64,000 bases of DNA, taken from Moritella sp. 5. Its GTDB lineage: Bacteria; Pseudomonadota; Gammaproteobacteria; Enterobacterales; Moritellaceae. Under the pieces are notes generated by a model. It was not told where the DNA came from. It saw only the letters and a program-made list of their open reading frames with translations, and made no database searches. Location of the stretch: the NCBI RefSeq assembly GCF_018219455.1, contig NZ_CP056122.1, positions 1,426,001 through 1,490,000 of the forward strand, in the 5' to 3' direction. A program made the position numbers and the translations under genes. This document shows, piece after piece, positions 26,611 to 36,030 of this stretch (within the stretch, counting starts at the first letter, position 1; every line of letters starts with the position of its first letter).

Positions 26611-27729
26611 ATGAAGATCGTAGTCGATGAAAATATGCCTTATGCAACCGAATTGTTTTCTCAGTTTGGTGAGGTCGTTCCTTTATCTGGCCGTACAATT
26701 CAAGCTGAGGATTTACATGATGTAGATGCCTTGATGGTACGTTCTGTCACGCAAGTGAACAACGAATTACTTGCTAAAGCCAATAAACTAGCGTTTGTAG
26801 GTACAGCAACGATTGGTATCGATCATTTAGACCAAGCATGCTTACAGCAACGAAATATTGAATATACTAATGCGCCAGGTTGTAATGCGGTATCCGTTGG
26901 TGATTATGTTTGCAGCGCATTATTAGTGTTAGCTGAACAGCAAAGTTTTGTATTAGCGGATAAAAAAATCGCCGTTATTGGTGTTGGTAATACAGGTTCG
27001 CAAACGGTCAGTCGACTAACGGCTCTCGGTGCTCAAGTGATGCTATGCGATCCTCCTCGCGTAGAGAAAGAAGGACTGACAGGGTTTGTTAGCTTAGAAC
27101 AAGCATTACAAGCGGATATCATTTGCTTACACGTGCCATTAGTGAAAACTGGCCATAATCAGACCAAGCATCTATTAACGGCAGAATTACTGGCGGGTAT
27201 AGCGCCAGACGCGATTCTGATTAATAGCGGTCGTGGCGATGTGATTGATAATCAGGCACTGCTGACGTTAAAACAAGCCGGGCATGCAATGACGCTCGTA
27301 CTGGATGTATGGGAAAATGAACCAACGCCATTACTTGAGTTGATCCCTTATGTTGCTATTGCTACACCACATATTGCGGGGTACAGCTTAGAAGGTAAAG
27401 CGCGTGGTACGGAGATGATTTATCAGGCGTACGCACAGTTCTTAGGCCAGGAAGCAGACCGTAGTATTAGTGATATCTTGCCTATGCCTGCAGTCAGTCG
27501 CATTGATATTAACCAAAGTGCAGATCAAACATTCGCTAAAAATCTGGTTCATTTGGTATACGATGTTCGCCGAGATGACGCTATTTTTAGAAAAAACATA
27601 ATGAAAACGGGTAGTTTTGATGAAATGCGTAAAAATTACCTAGAAAGAAGAGAATTTTCCTCATTGAGGCTAGTAAATGAGTCACATTATGCGGTAGAGT
27701 CGTTGTATCAACTTGGGTTTGCCAAATAA
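26611..27729 (+). CDS. pdxB: 4-phosphoerythronate dehydrogenase
   Basis: PdxB performs the second step of the DXP-dependent pyridoxal phosphate pathway. The 372-aa protein starts MKIVVDENMPYATELFSQFGEV, typical of PdxB. It has the NAD-binding GVGNTGSQTVSRL, the catalytic Arg in NSGRGDVID and the His in ATPHIAGYSLEGKARG, and a C-terminal dimerisation domain absent from other 2-hydroxyacid dehydrogenases. asd follows after 17 bp, matching the pdxB-asd/usg order of gammaproteobacteria. The ribosome site is AAGGGAA. Confidence 0.96.
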   Translation: MKIVVDENMPYATELFSQFGEVVPLSGRTIQAEDLHDVDALMVRSVTQVNNELLAKANKLAFVGTATIGIDHLDQACLQQRNIEYTNAPGCNAVSVGDYVCSALLVLAEQQSFVLADKKIAVIGVGNTGSQTVSRLTALGAQVMLCDPPRVEKEGLTGFVSLEQALQADIICLHVPLVKTGHNQTKHLLTAELLAGIAPDAILINSGRGDVIDNQALLTLKQAGHAMTLVLDVWENEPTPLLELIPYVAIATPHIAGYSLEGKARGTEMIYQAYAQFLGQEADRSISDILPMPAVSRIDINQSADQTFAKNLVHLVYDVRRDDAIFRKNIMKTGSFDEMRKNYLERREFSSLRLVNESHYAVESLYQLGFAK

Positions 27730-27746
27730 TTTTTTAGGAGTCGTTG

Positions 27747-28763
27747 ATGAGTCAACTATATGATGTTGCAGTACTAGGAGCAACAGGTGCCGTAGGGCAA
27801 ATGATGTTGGAAATCTTACAGGAACGTAAATTTCCAATCGGTAATATTTATCCATTAGCAAGTAGCCGTAGTGCGGGTGGTAAAATTACCTTCAATAATA
27901 AACAAGTTGAAGTATTAGATGTTGATAATTTCGATTGGACACAAGTTCAAATCGGTTTGTTCTCTGCTGGTGGTTCGGTATCAGAAAAATGGGCGCCAAT
28001 CGCAGCCGATGCGGGTGTCGTTGTTATTGATAACACATCACACTTCCGTTATGACGAAGATATTCCATTAGTTGTACCAGAAGTAAACCCAGAAGCAATT
28101 GCGCAATATACAAACCGTGGCATTATCGCGAATCCAAATTGCTCAACAATTCAAATGCTAGTTGCATTAAAACCAATCCATGATGCTGTGGGTATTTCAC
28201 GTATTAATGTTGCAACATACCAAGCCGTATCGGGCTCTGGTAAAAGCGCAATTGATGAACTAGCAGGTCAAACGGCAAGTTTATTAAATGCACGTGAAGT
28301 AGAAACAAAAGTATACCCAAAGCAGATCGCATTTAACGTGATCCCACAGATTGATGTGTTTACTGAAAATGGTTACACCAAAGAAGAAATGAAAATGGTG
28401 TGGGAAACACAGAAAATTTTTGGTGATGAGTACATCATGGTTAATCCAACTGCAGTACGCGTACCTGTATTTTATGGTCACTCTGAAGCGATCCATTTAG
28501 AAACTCGTACACCAATCAGTGCTGAAGAAGTACGTTCACTCATGCGCCATGCGCCTGGTGTTAAACTGATTGAAAATGAAGAAGACTATCCAACACCAAT
28601 TTCTGACTCTGCTGGTCACGATGATGTGTTTGTTGGCCGTATTCGTGAAGATATCTCACACGCAAGTGGTATTAATATGTGGGTTGTAGGCGATAACATC
28701 CGTAAGGGTGCTGCAACAAACAGTGTACAAATTGCAGAAGTATTAATTCGCGATTACCTGTAA
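27747..28763 (+). CDS. asd: Aspartate-semialdehyde dehydrogenase
   Basis: Asd reduces aspartyl phosphate to aspartate semialdehyde for lysine, threonine, methionine and diaminopimelate. The 338-aa protein has the NADP loop GATGAVGQMML, the catalytic Cys in NPNCSTIQ, substrate-binding QAVSGSGKSAIDEL, and the catalytic His in RVPVFYGHSEAIHLET. E. coli has at this locus usg, an Asd paralogue thought inactive; here the Cys is kept, so an active enzyme is expected. I prefer ATG 27747 (AGGAG 6 nt upstream) to the TTG one codon earlier. Confidence 0.93.
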   Translation: MSQLYDVAVLGATGAVGQMMLEILQERKFPIGNIYPLASSRSAGGKITFNNKQVEVLDVDNFDWTQVQIGLFSAGGSVSEKWAPIAADAGVVVIDNTSHFRYDEDIPLVVPEVNPEAIAQYTNRGIIANPNCSTIQMLVALKPIHDAVGISRINVATYQAVSGSGKSAIDELAGQTASLLNAREVETKVYPKQIAFNVIPQIDVFTENGYTKEEMKMVWETQKIFGDEYIMVNPTAVRVPVFYGHSEAIHLETRTPISAEEVRSLMRHAPGVKLIENEEDYPTPISDSAGHDDVFVGRIREDISHASGINMWVVGDNIRKGAATNSVQIAEVLIRDYL

Positions 28764-28808
28764 GGGTAAATTTTAGCCCTTGGCGATGAATTTATTTTAA
28801 TTGCATAT

Positions 28809-28838
28809 TTAGCACCCAATATTGGGTGCTATTTTTTT
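28809..28838 (+). terminator. Terminator after asd
   Basis: Stem TAGCACCCAATATTGGGTGCTA (self-complementary), followed by T7. Confidence 0.88.
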
Positions 28839-29016
28839 ATTTGTATTTTATTTTTCTGATTTATATCATAGTTTCAATTCACAAATTTTTTTTATTGAAA
28901 TTAACCATTAGAATAGTTAAGTAGAAGATACCAGTGAATTCATGTGTATACTGAAATTTTGGATATGTTATATTCATTTTAAGTGTGTTGGTGTTGTTTC
29001 ATAGTAAGGGTTAACA

Positions 29017-31131
29017 ATGATATCGGGTTTATCGAAGTTAAAATGGATTGTTTTATTTCTGCTGATTCCTATGGCAGGTATTGCTGCGAATTCAAATGGA
29101 TTTGTTCTTCAACTAAAAGGCCCTGAAGTGTACACTCCTTCTTCGCCTAATCGTTACGGACCAATTGTGAAGGCTGATACGTTATGGTCAGTTGCAACCG
29201 CCACGAGACCAGATAGCCGCTTAAGTTTATACAAAACGATGACCGCCATTTTTACGCTTAACCCTCATGCATTTTTAGGTGGTGACATCAATAAAATGAT
29301 TGATGGTAGTTTTCTTAAGATCCCCAGTGCCGCTGAGATACAAGCAACAGACGGTTCAGCCCTAAAAAATGCGCTCACGAAAAAATCAGTTGCTAAAACG
29401 AAATCAACCCCACCGAGCAATTCTGCTAAACCAAGCACGAAGGTGATTGTCAGCAATAAAATTCAACGTGATAAACTTGCTTTATTACAAGGTGAGCTAA
29501 CAGAAAGCAATGAACATCTTTTATTATCAAGTGAAACTAATCGCCGCCTGAAATTACAGCTAGAAAGTATTCGTATGGAATTAGCGGAACTTAAAGAGCA
29601 AATGGCGATTGATAATGCATTGAAAGCGGATTTAAAAGCATTAATCGAACAGCAAAATACACGTATTTCTGAACAGCAAGTTACAATTGATAATGCGAAA
29701 AATAAAGCGGTGATGGAAGCTGAAAGCTATAACAATTGGTGGTTAATTGGTGGTGTTTCAGGTGTGTTTTCATTACTGTTTTTAGTTTGGTTAGGGCTAT
29801 GGCTAAAAAATAGAAATGATCAGAAGAATAATATTGAAGATAGCGTGATGTTTGATGCGGATAATACCGTTGATGAACTCAGTGATTATCTTAATACTGA
29901 AAGTTTTGCATCTGATAGTGCGATGTCTATGCCTGAAGAGGTTAAAGCACCCGCAGGAAAGCCTGCTGATAAGGAAAGTACATTTGCAGCGGGCAACTTA
30001 GAAGTGCCTGATTTTAATTTACAGCTCGACGCGGAAGATACTGTATTTTTAGATGAACCTAATGATTTGCCGATGGACCCTATTATTACCAAACCTGCAG
30101 CGCCTATTATGCCGGAAATTATAGATCAAGCGCCTGTCATACCAGCGTTAAATGATAATGATTTTAGTGATATTGACTTAACATTAGATGATGAAAGCAC
30201 AAGCTTTGAAAATGATAGTGTAGCACCTGATCTAAGCTGGCGTGAAGAGTTAGACGAACCAAGTTTGATCCCAGACGATCCGACAAATAATAAAAATACA
30301 TTGGATGCTGATTTAGCTGAAGTAGATTCAATGTTAGAACAGTTTAAACTCAGTAACTCACAGGCTACTGGCGCTCCAATTTCTGAACCTGTTACAGAAT
30401 CATCACCAGTAGTGAATGATGAATTTGTGAATATGGACGATATTGACAGTATCTTAGCTGAAGCTGAATTAGAAGCGATAGCGCAAGCGGATGACGTTGT
30501 ACCAAGTATTGTATCGGATGTTCCAGATGTGAACCAAGTTGTTGATATGGAGGATATTGACAAGCTTTTAGCGGAAGCCGGTTTAGATGATATTGCTCAA
30601 GCTGACGTTGAGGTCAATTTACCACAAGCCCAAGGTCAGACTGTTGATGAAATGTTAGCTGAACTTGATGGGACTGTGAGTGAAGCCCCTGAAACTATAA
30701 ACAAATCTGATAATGCTGATGAACCTTTAGATGATATTGAAGCTATGTTGGCAGAATTCAGTCCTAATGCATTTAGTGCTGCGCCAAGCGAACAGCCTCC
30801 GATTGATGTTGCAGCAGCACAAGCAGAAGAGTTTATTGATATCGATAAATTGTTAAATGAATCATCGCAACAGCCTGCTAATATCGAAGACGAACCTTAT
30901 GATAAAGTAAAATTAGATGTAGGTCTTGATGAATACACTAATAGCTTACTTGATAGTAACGCGGTTGATATTGATGATGATAATAACCGCTTTGGTGCGC
31001 AATTAGATCTTGCGCGTGCTTATCTTGAAATTGAAGATAAAGATGGTGCTAAATCTATTCTAGGACCATTGGCAGGTATCGGTGATTCTGTGCAGCAAGC
31101 TGAAGTGAATAAGCTTTTGAGTCGATTATGA
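29017..31131 (+). CDS. FimV/HubP-family polar scaffold protein
   Basis: A 704-aa protein. The signal peptide (LKWIVLFLLIPMAGIAAN) leads to a periplasmic LysM-like region (YGPIVKADTLWSVATATRP...FKIP), and a coiled coil follows at about 150-235. The single TM is WWLIGGVSGVFSLLFLVWLGLWL at about 240-262. A long acidic cytoplasmic part has degenerate repeats (DIDSILAEAELEAIAQAD, DIDKLLAEAGLDDIAQAD, DDIEAMLAEF). The C-terminal FimV domain is LDLARAYLEIEDKDGAKSIL. HubP in vibrios anchors ParA-type ATPases at the pole; FimV in Pseudomonas supports type IV pili and twitching. The locus between asd and truA is the usual one for this family. Confidence 0.92.
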   Translation: MISGLSKLKWIVLFLLIPMAGIAANSNGFVLQLKGPEVYTPSSPNRYGPIVKADTLWSVATATRPDSRLSLYKTMTAIFTLNPHAFLGGDINKMIDGSFLKIPSAAEIQATDGSALKNALTKKSVAKTKSTPPSNSAKPSTKVIVSNKIQRDKLALLQGELTESNEHLLLSSETNRRLKLQLESIRMELAELKEQMAIDNALKADLKALIEQQNTRISEQQVTIDNAKNKAVMEAESYNNWWLIGGVSGVFSLLFLVWLGLWLKNRNDQKNNIEDSVMFDADNTVDELSDYLNTESFASDSAMSMPEEVKAPAGKPADKESTFAAGNLEVPDFNLQLDAEDTVFLDEPNDLPMDPIITKPAAPIMPEIIDQAPVIPALNDNDFSDIDLTLDDESTSFENDSVAPDLSWREELDEPSLIPDDPTNNKNTLDADLAEVDSMLEQFKLSNSQATGAPISEPVTESSPVVNDEFVNMDDIDSILAEAELEAIAQADDVVPSIVSDVPDVNQVVDMEDIDKLLAEAGLDDIAQADVEVNLPQAQGQTVDEMLAELDGTVSEAPETINKSDNADEPLDDIEAMLAEFSPNAFSAAPSEQPPIDVAAAQAEEFIDIDKLLNESSQQPANIEDEPYDKVKLDVGLDEYTNSLLDSNAVDIDDDNNRFGAQLDLARAYLEIEDKDGAKSILGPLAGIGDSVQQAEVNKLLSRL

Positions 31132-31249
31132 TTCTTTACTAACAGTTAGTAGTGTAAAACATTAGTGGGATTATCGAACTTTAGCTACTTTCAACTTGTA
31201 AGCTGAAGCGGTATAATTGAGCGATATAATTATTGTGTAATAATTAGTA

Positions 31250-31282
31250 AAGCGGTGGCGAAAGTCACCGCTTTTTGTTTTT
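31250..31282 (+). terminator. Terminator after the fimV/hubP gene
   Basis: Stem AAAGCGGTG / CACCGCTTT with loop GCGAAAGT, followed by a T-rich tract. It separates the gene from truA. Confidence 0.88.
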
Positions 31283-31316
31283 TTAAAATTAATGAAAGTC
31301 TAAAGTTGGAAGATAA

Positions 31317-32108
31317 ATGCGAATTGCACTCGGTATAGAATATGACGGTAGTAAATATTACGGCTGGCAGCGACAAATGGACGTGATCAGTGTTCAAGAA
31401 AAACTGGAAGATGCATTGTCACGCGTTGCGAATCACCCCGTGAGAGTTCATTGCGCTGGACGTACCGATTCAGGTGTTCATGGTACCGGTCAAGTTGTGC
31501 ATTTTGATACTGACTCAATCCGTAAAGATGTGGCATGGACGCTGGGTGTCAATGCTAATTTACCTGATGATATAGCAGTTCGTTGGGCGCAGGAAGTTGA
31601 TGAAGAGTTTCATGCTCGTTTTAGTGCAACGGCAAGACGTTATCGCTATATTATTTATAACAATAATCTACGTCCTGCAATTTTAGGTTCTGGTGTGAGT
31701 TATTACCATGGTGATATTGATGCTGAATTAATGCATGAAGCGGCACAGCAATTAGTGGGGGAACATGATTTCACCTCTTTCCGAGCTAAGCATTGCCAAG
31801 CCAAAAGTCCCGTTAAGACTATGCACCATATTAAAATAATCCGTCGAAATGCGTATATTATTATTGATGTGAAAGCGAATGCATTCTTGCATCATATGGT
31901 GAGAAATCTAGCGGGTTCATTAATGGAAGTAGGTAAAGGTAATAAACCAGTTTCGTGGATTGGTGAATTATTGGCCGGTAGAGATCGTTCTGTCGCAGCG
32001 GCAACAAGCAAAGCAGAAGGTCTGTACATGATTGAAGTGGACTATCCAAGCGAATTTAATATCCCAAGACCTGCAGTCGGACCATTGTTTTTACCTGAAA
32101 GCTTTTAA
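31317..32108 (+). CDS. truA: tRNA pseudouridine(38-40) synthase
   Basis: TruA modifies U38-U40 of the tRNA anticodon arm. The 263-aa protein begins [20 protein letters not shown]; the catalytic Asp is in [18 protein letters not shown], and the conserved [16 protein letters not shown] and [15 protein letters not shown] follow. ATG 31317 has GGAAGA upstream. It lies between the fimV/hubP gene and accD, where E. coli has usg-truA-dedA-accD; dedA is missing here. Confidence 0.97.
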   Translation: MRIALGIEYDGSKYYGWQRQMDVISVQEKLEDALSRVANHPVRVHCAGRTDSGVHGTGQVVHFDTDSIRKDVAWTLGVNANLPDDIAVRWAQEVDEEFHARFSATARRYRYIIYNNNLRPAILGSGVSYYHGDIDAELMHEAAQQLVGEHDFTSFRAKHCQAKSPVKTMHHIKIIRRNAYIIIDVKANAFLHHMVRNLAGSLMEVGKGNKPVSWIGELLAGRDRSVAAATSKAEGLYMIEVDYPSEFNIPRPAVGPLFLPESF

Positions 32109-32455
32109 TTGTTTGATTTAATAACAATAAAACACTAATTGGTGAAAGGTGACTTATCATTGCTAAGAGCGTGAGGAAGCGATTATAAGCTGTTATTATT
32201 TATGTCGCTTTATCATTTTTTATTGATTTCTGACGGTAAGTCACAAGGGTATGACCAGTTTTAGATAAACTTATTGGATAATCTGTGATTTAATTGTGTT
32301 ACGCGATAAATGTGGAGTATTGTTAAGTTCGACAGATATCGACTTAACGCATTAATTTTTGTTAATTGGTTTTGAATTTTTGTATCATTATCGTATTAAC
32401 AACGCATTTAACATCTTATACTTCAATTAATTAGAACAAATTATAAGTAGGGTTC
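32109..32455. other. truA-accD intergenic region
   Basis: In E. coli dedA lies here; in this 347-bp gap I see no coding frame or dedA remnant. A small inverted repeat at 32322-32348 (GTTAAGT...ACTTAAC, with CGA/TCG inside) may be an operator or leader hairpin for accD. The region is AT-rich and presumably holds the accD promoter. Confidence 0.45.
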
Positions 32456-33412
32456 ATGAGCTGGATTGAAAAAATACTACCAAAAAGCAAGAGCGCAACA
32501 GCGCGTCGTAATATTCCTGAAGGTGTGTGGACTAAGTGTACCTCTTGTGACCAGGTTTTATATCATGCAGAACTTGAGCGTAATTTAGGCGTTTGTCCTA
32601 AGTGTGATCACCACATGCGTGTGAATGCACGTGAACGTCTTAATAAATTACTTGATAAAGATGGCCGCATTGAAATTGGTGCAGAATTCGAACCAAGTGA
32701 TAAATTAAAGTTTCGCGATACCAAAAAATATAAAGATCGTTTATCCAGCGCGCAAAAGAAAACAGGCGAAAAAGATGCACTAATCGTAGAAAAAGGGACG
32801 ATTAAAGGTATTCCCGTTGCTGTTTGCGCATTTGAATTCTCATTTATGGGCGGTTCAATGGCTACCGTTGTTGGTGCTCGTTTTGTTGCTGCAATTAATG
32901 AATGTATGGCTGAAAATCGTGCGTTAATTTGTTTTTCTGCAAGTGGCGGTGCGCGTATGCAGGAAGCATTATTCTCATTAATGCAAATGGCGAAGACGAG
33001 TGCGGCGTTAGCGAAGCTATCAGCAAAAGGTTTACCTTACATTTCTGTGCTGACAGACCCAACAATGGGTGGTGTGTCTGCAAGTTTGGCTATGCTAGGT
33101 GACATTAATGTTGCTGAACCAAAAGCGTTGATTGGTTTTGCTGGACCACGTGTTATTGAGCAAACAGTACGTGAGAAGTTACCTGAAGGTTTCCAGCGTA
33201 GTGAGTTCTTATTGGAGAAAGGTGCGATCGATATGATTATTGATCGTCGCCAAATGCGTGATAAACTTGCAGGCTTATTAGCGAAGATGATGAACTTGGA
33301 AACGTCTGATAACATCGCGACTGCACCAGCAAGTACAGAAGCAACTCCAGTAGTTGTACCCGCAGCGGATGAAATTAAGACTCCAAGTGACGCTCAAAGC
33401 ATTAACGAGTAA
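32456..33412 (+). CDS. accD: Acetyl-CoA carboxylase carboxyltransferase subunit beta
   Basis: AccD with AccA transfers CO2 from carboxybiotin to acetyl-CoA, making malonyl-CoA. The 318-aa product has the N-terminal zinc ribbon CTSCDQVLY...[11 protein letters not shown] and the carboxyltransferase core [28 protein letters not shown] with [15 protein letters not shown] and [12 protein letters not shown]. The C-terminal tail beyond about residue 285 is low-complexity Ala/Pro/Thr. The start has GTAGGGTTC upstream. folC follows 23 bp later, the same order as in E. coli. Confidence 0.97.
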   Translation: MSWIEKILPKSKSATARRNIPEGVWTKCTSCDQVLYHAELERNLGVCPKCDHHMRVNARERLNKLLDKDGRIEIGAEFEPSDKLKFRDTKKYKDRLSSAQKKTGEKDALIVEKGTIKGIPVAVCAFEFSFMGGSMATVVGARFVAAINECMAENRALICFSASGGARMQEALFSLMQMAKTSAALAKLSAKGLPYISVLTDPTMGGVSASLAMLGDINVAEPKALIGFAGPRVIEQTVREKLPEGFQRSEFLLEKGAIDMIIDRRQMRDKLAGLLAKMMNLETSDNIATAPASTEATPVVVPAADEIKTPSDAQSINE

Positions 33413-33435
33413 ACACTAACGAGTAACTATTACCG

Positions 33436-34761
33436 ATGTTGAACAGTATTAATAAAAGCCAGTCTCTCGCAGACTGGCTTTGCTATTTAGAAAGTATTCA
33501 TCCTGTTAATATTGAAATGGGATTAGGTCGCATAGGACGCGTTGCTGCTGATTTAGCATTAACTACATTTGATGCCAAAGTCATTACCGTTGCAGGTACA
33601 AATGGTAAGGGCTCTACCTGCGCATTTTTAGAACGAATTCTGCTTGATGCTGGGTACAATGTTGGCGTCACCAGCTCTCCTCATATTCAAGATTACCGAG
33701 AGCGTGTTCGCGTTAACGGTGAAATGCTCTGCGCACAAGCGCATGCTGATTCATTTGCCTTTATTGAAGCAGGGCGCGGTGATACCACATTAACTTATTT
33801 TGAATTTACGACATTATCCGCATTGAAATTATTTCAAGATGCAACATTAGATGTGGTGATCCTTGAAGTTGGATTAGGCGGTCGTTTAGATGCTTCAAAT
33901 ATTGTTTCTGCTGATGTTGCGGTTGTCACTACGATTGATATTGATCATGCTGATTGGCTTGGTACAGATAAAGCCGTTATTGGACGTGAAAAATCGGGTA
34001 TTTTCCGCGCTAATAAAAAAGCCATTTGTGGTGTGATTAATCCGCCACCTACCATTGCAGAGTATGCTGACGAAGTCGGTGCTGAACTGGTTGCTGTTAA
34101 TCGTGACTATTATTACACGCAGCATGCTGAAAGTTGGGATTGGCAAGTGAGTTCAACAGAACAACAAACGAATATTGGATCTGTGTTTTCTGACCTGACT
34201 ATTCCCCAGTTACCTTTGCAAAATGCTGCTACGGCAATTGCCGCAATTCAAGCGTTAGGGTTAGCTGTACCTGAATCAGCCGTTCGGAGTGGTGTTGCGA
34301 ACGCTAGGTTACCAGGTCGTATGCAACGATTAGGTACCTCGCCACAACAATTCTTGGATGTTGCACATAATCCTGAGTCAGCGGGTTACCTCGCAACACA
34401 ACTCGCACGTTTAAAGCAAGAGGCTCATTTGCCAGTTAAGATTATTGCTGTTGTTGGCATGCTCAAAGATAAAGATATCGCAGCAAGTTTGGCAGCTTTA
34501 ACAGGTGTTATCGATTGTTGGCACTTAGCGACATTACAGGGCGAACGCGCTGCACCTTGTCAGCAAATCGAGCAGGGATTAGTGGATGCAATGCAACAGA
34601 GTGGGAAAAGCCGTGATAGCCTTAGCCAGCAGCCTATGAGTCATGATACAATAGCGCAAGCTTGGCAATCAGCAAATCAAAGTGCTGATTGTAATGACAT
34701 TATTATTGGTTTCGGCTCGTTTTTCACGGTAGCGGAAATTATCCAACATATAAGTGGTTAA
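33436..34761 (+). CDS. folC: Bifunctional folylpolyglutamate / dihydrofolate synthase
   Basis: FolC adds glutamate to dihydropteroate and extends the polyglutamate tail of folates. The 441-aa Mur-ligase-like enzyme has the P-loop VAGTNGKGSTCAFLE near residue 50, SSPHIQDYRERVRVNG, LEVGLGGRLDASNIV, TTIDIDHADWLG, and C-terminal LDVAHNPESAGYLA. It lies downstream of accD and 6 bp before dedD, so the three are very likely one operon. Confidence 0.96.
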   Translation: MLNSINKSQSLADWLCYLESIHPVNIEMGLGRIGRVAADLALTTFDAKVITVAGTNGKGSTCAFLERILLDAGYNVGVTSSPHIQDYRERVRVNGEMLCAQAHADSFAFIEAGRGDTTLTYFEFTTLSALKLFQDATLDVVILEVGLGGRLDASNIVSADVAVVTTIDIDHADWLGTDKAVIGREKSGIFRANKKAICGVINPPPTIAEYADEVGAELVAVNRDYYYTQHAESWDWQVSSTEQQTNIGSVFSDLTIPQLPLQNAATAIAAIQALGLAVPESAVRSGVANARLPGRMQRLGTSPQQFLDVAHNPESAGYLATQLARLKQEAHLPVKIIAVVGMLKDKDIAASLAALTGVIDCWHLATLQGERAAPCQQIEQGLVDAMQQSGKSRDSLSQQPMSHDTIAQAWQSANQSADCNDIIIGFGSFFTVAEIIQHISG

Positions 34762-34767
34762 ATAAAC

Positions 34768-35358
34768 GTGGCATCGACATTTCAACATCGTTTAGTCGGC
34801 ACTATTATTCTAGTGGCGATTGGTATCATATTTTTACCTGACTTACTAGATGGTCAGAAGGTCACGTATCGTGAGAATGCAGCGAGCATTCCCTTGCGCC
34901 CTGCGTTAGTTGAACTTGCTGAGCCCGTTAACTTTGATTCATTTGATAATGAAGTGGCCGAATTACTCATTGAACCCGCCCCCACAATTAATTTAACGGC
35001 GGCTAAAAAAGCGGAACCGGCAGTATACAAACCTAAACCTATCACTAAAGCACCGAAACTTATCCCATTAGCTAAACCTGTCGAAACTACAAAATTAATA
35101 CCGCCAGTTGGTAATAGTTGGAATATTCGTTTAGGTACCTTCAAGAATTCAGTCGCAGTTGATGATTTGGTTGAAAAAATTAGAAAAGCAGGCTTTGATG
35201 CTTATCGATTGCCGCGCTATAAGCAGGCCGGCCAGTTAAATCGATTATATGTGGGGCCAAACGTAAATAAAAATGAGCTAAAACGTTTATTGCCAAAATT
35301 ACAAAAAATCACAGGTTTGAAAGGTGTGATTGAGAAATTTGACCCTCGAGACAAGTAA
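34768..35358 (+). CDS. dedD: SPOR-domain cell division protein DedD (GTG start)
   Basis: A 196-aa inner membrane protein. A short cytoplasmic N-terminus leads to one TM (LVGTIILVAIGIIFLPDLLDG), then a Pro/Lys-rich periplasmic linker, and a C-terminal SPOR domain (WNIRLGTFKNSVAVDDLVEKIRKAGFDAYRLP...RLYVGP) that binds denuded septal glycan. GTG 34768 is the only start before the TM, 6 bp after folC, which suggests coupling. Gene order folC-dedD-cvpA-purF is the same as in E. coli. Confidence 0.93.
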   Translation: MASTFQHRLVGTIILVAIGIIFLPDLLDGQKVTYRENAASIPLRPALVELAEPVNFDSFDNEVAELLIEPAPTINLTAAKKAEPAVYKPKPITKAPKLIPLAKPVETTKLIPPVGNSWNIRLGTFKNSVAVDDLVEKIRKAGFDAYRLPRYKQAGQLNRLYVGPNVNKNELKRLLPKLQKITGLKGVIEKFDPRDK

Positions 35359-35360
35359 TT

Positions 35361-35391
35361 AAAAAGCCGACATTTATGTCGGTTTTTTTTG
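35361..35391 (+). terminator. Terminator after dedD
   Basis: AAAAAGCCGACAT TT ATGTCGGTTTTTTTT: strong stem with T8. Confidence 0.92.
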
Positions 35392-35461
35392 TTTATAACT
35401 ATTATCAATCTCGTATTTAACTTGTTACAATGACGCGAATTTCAAACGAGTGGAACAAAAA

Positions 35462-35971
35462 ATGGCATGGATTGATTACCTTATCTTAGGTATTGTTGGT
35501 TTATCTTCAGTGATAAGTTTAGTGCGTGGTTTTGTCAAGGAAGCGTTCTCTCTTTGTACTTGGTTTTGTGCCTTCTTTATATCTCGCTATTATTATCAAG
35601 ATATTGCTGCCTACTTAGAAAATTTCGATGCATTTAGTGCTGCATTCAGCGAACAGTTAGTTAAAAATGGCGTTGCGATAGCGCTATTATTTATTTCGAC
35701 CCTTATGTTAGGGGCTTTGCTAAATTACATACTTGGTCAATTAGTGGATAAAACTGGTTTATCAGGTACGGATAGATTGCTCGGTGTATGCTTTGGTATT
35801 GCCCGAGGAGTATTAGTGGTGTGCGTATTACTGTTATTTTTACAGTTATTCACCAGTTTCCCGGAAACGGCTTGGTGGCAGGATTCGCCACTAATAGCTG
35901 AGTTAAAACCACTCATTAAATGGTTTTTTGAACATCAAGCTTCTGCATGGGACAACATGCAGGGTTTATGA
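35462..35971 (+). CDS. cvpA: CvpA family membrane protein
   Basis: A 169-aa membrane protein with four hydrophobic spans (WIDYLILGIVGLSSVISLVRG, then three more). The N-terminus MAWIDYLILGIVGLSS is the CvpA start, so ATG 35462 (GAG-rich site 8 nt upstream) is preferred over the GTG at 35450. CvpA was named for its need in colicin V export; the normal role is unclear but it is linked to envelope stress tolerance. It lies 59 bp before purF, and the two are co-transcribed in E. coli under PurR. I could not find a clear PurR box. Confidence 0.93.
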   Translation: MAWIDYLILGIVGLSSVISLVRGFVKEAFSLCTWFCAFFISRYYYQDIAAYLENFDAFSAAFSEQLVKNGVAIALLFISTLMLGALLNYILGQLVDKTGLSGTDRLLGVCFGIARGVLVVCVLLLFLQLFTSFPETAWWQDSPLIAELKPLIKWFFEHQASAWDNMQGL

Positions 35972-36030
35972 CAAGCGAAACGTTATAAATAGCATTTTAT
36001 CGAAAGCACAGTAAACGAGGAATTTAGGTT

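Noticed and set aside
27744-28763. Reading the asd gene as usg, the inactive Asd paralogue found at this locus in E. coli
   Set aside because: The catalytic Cys in NPNCSTIQ and other active-site residues are present, so an active Asd is more likely.
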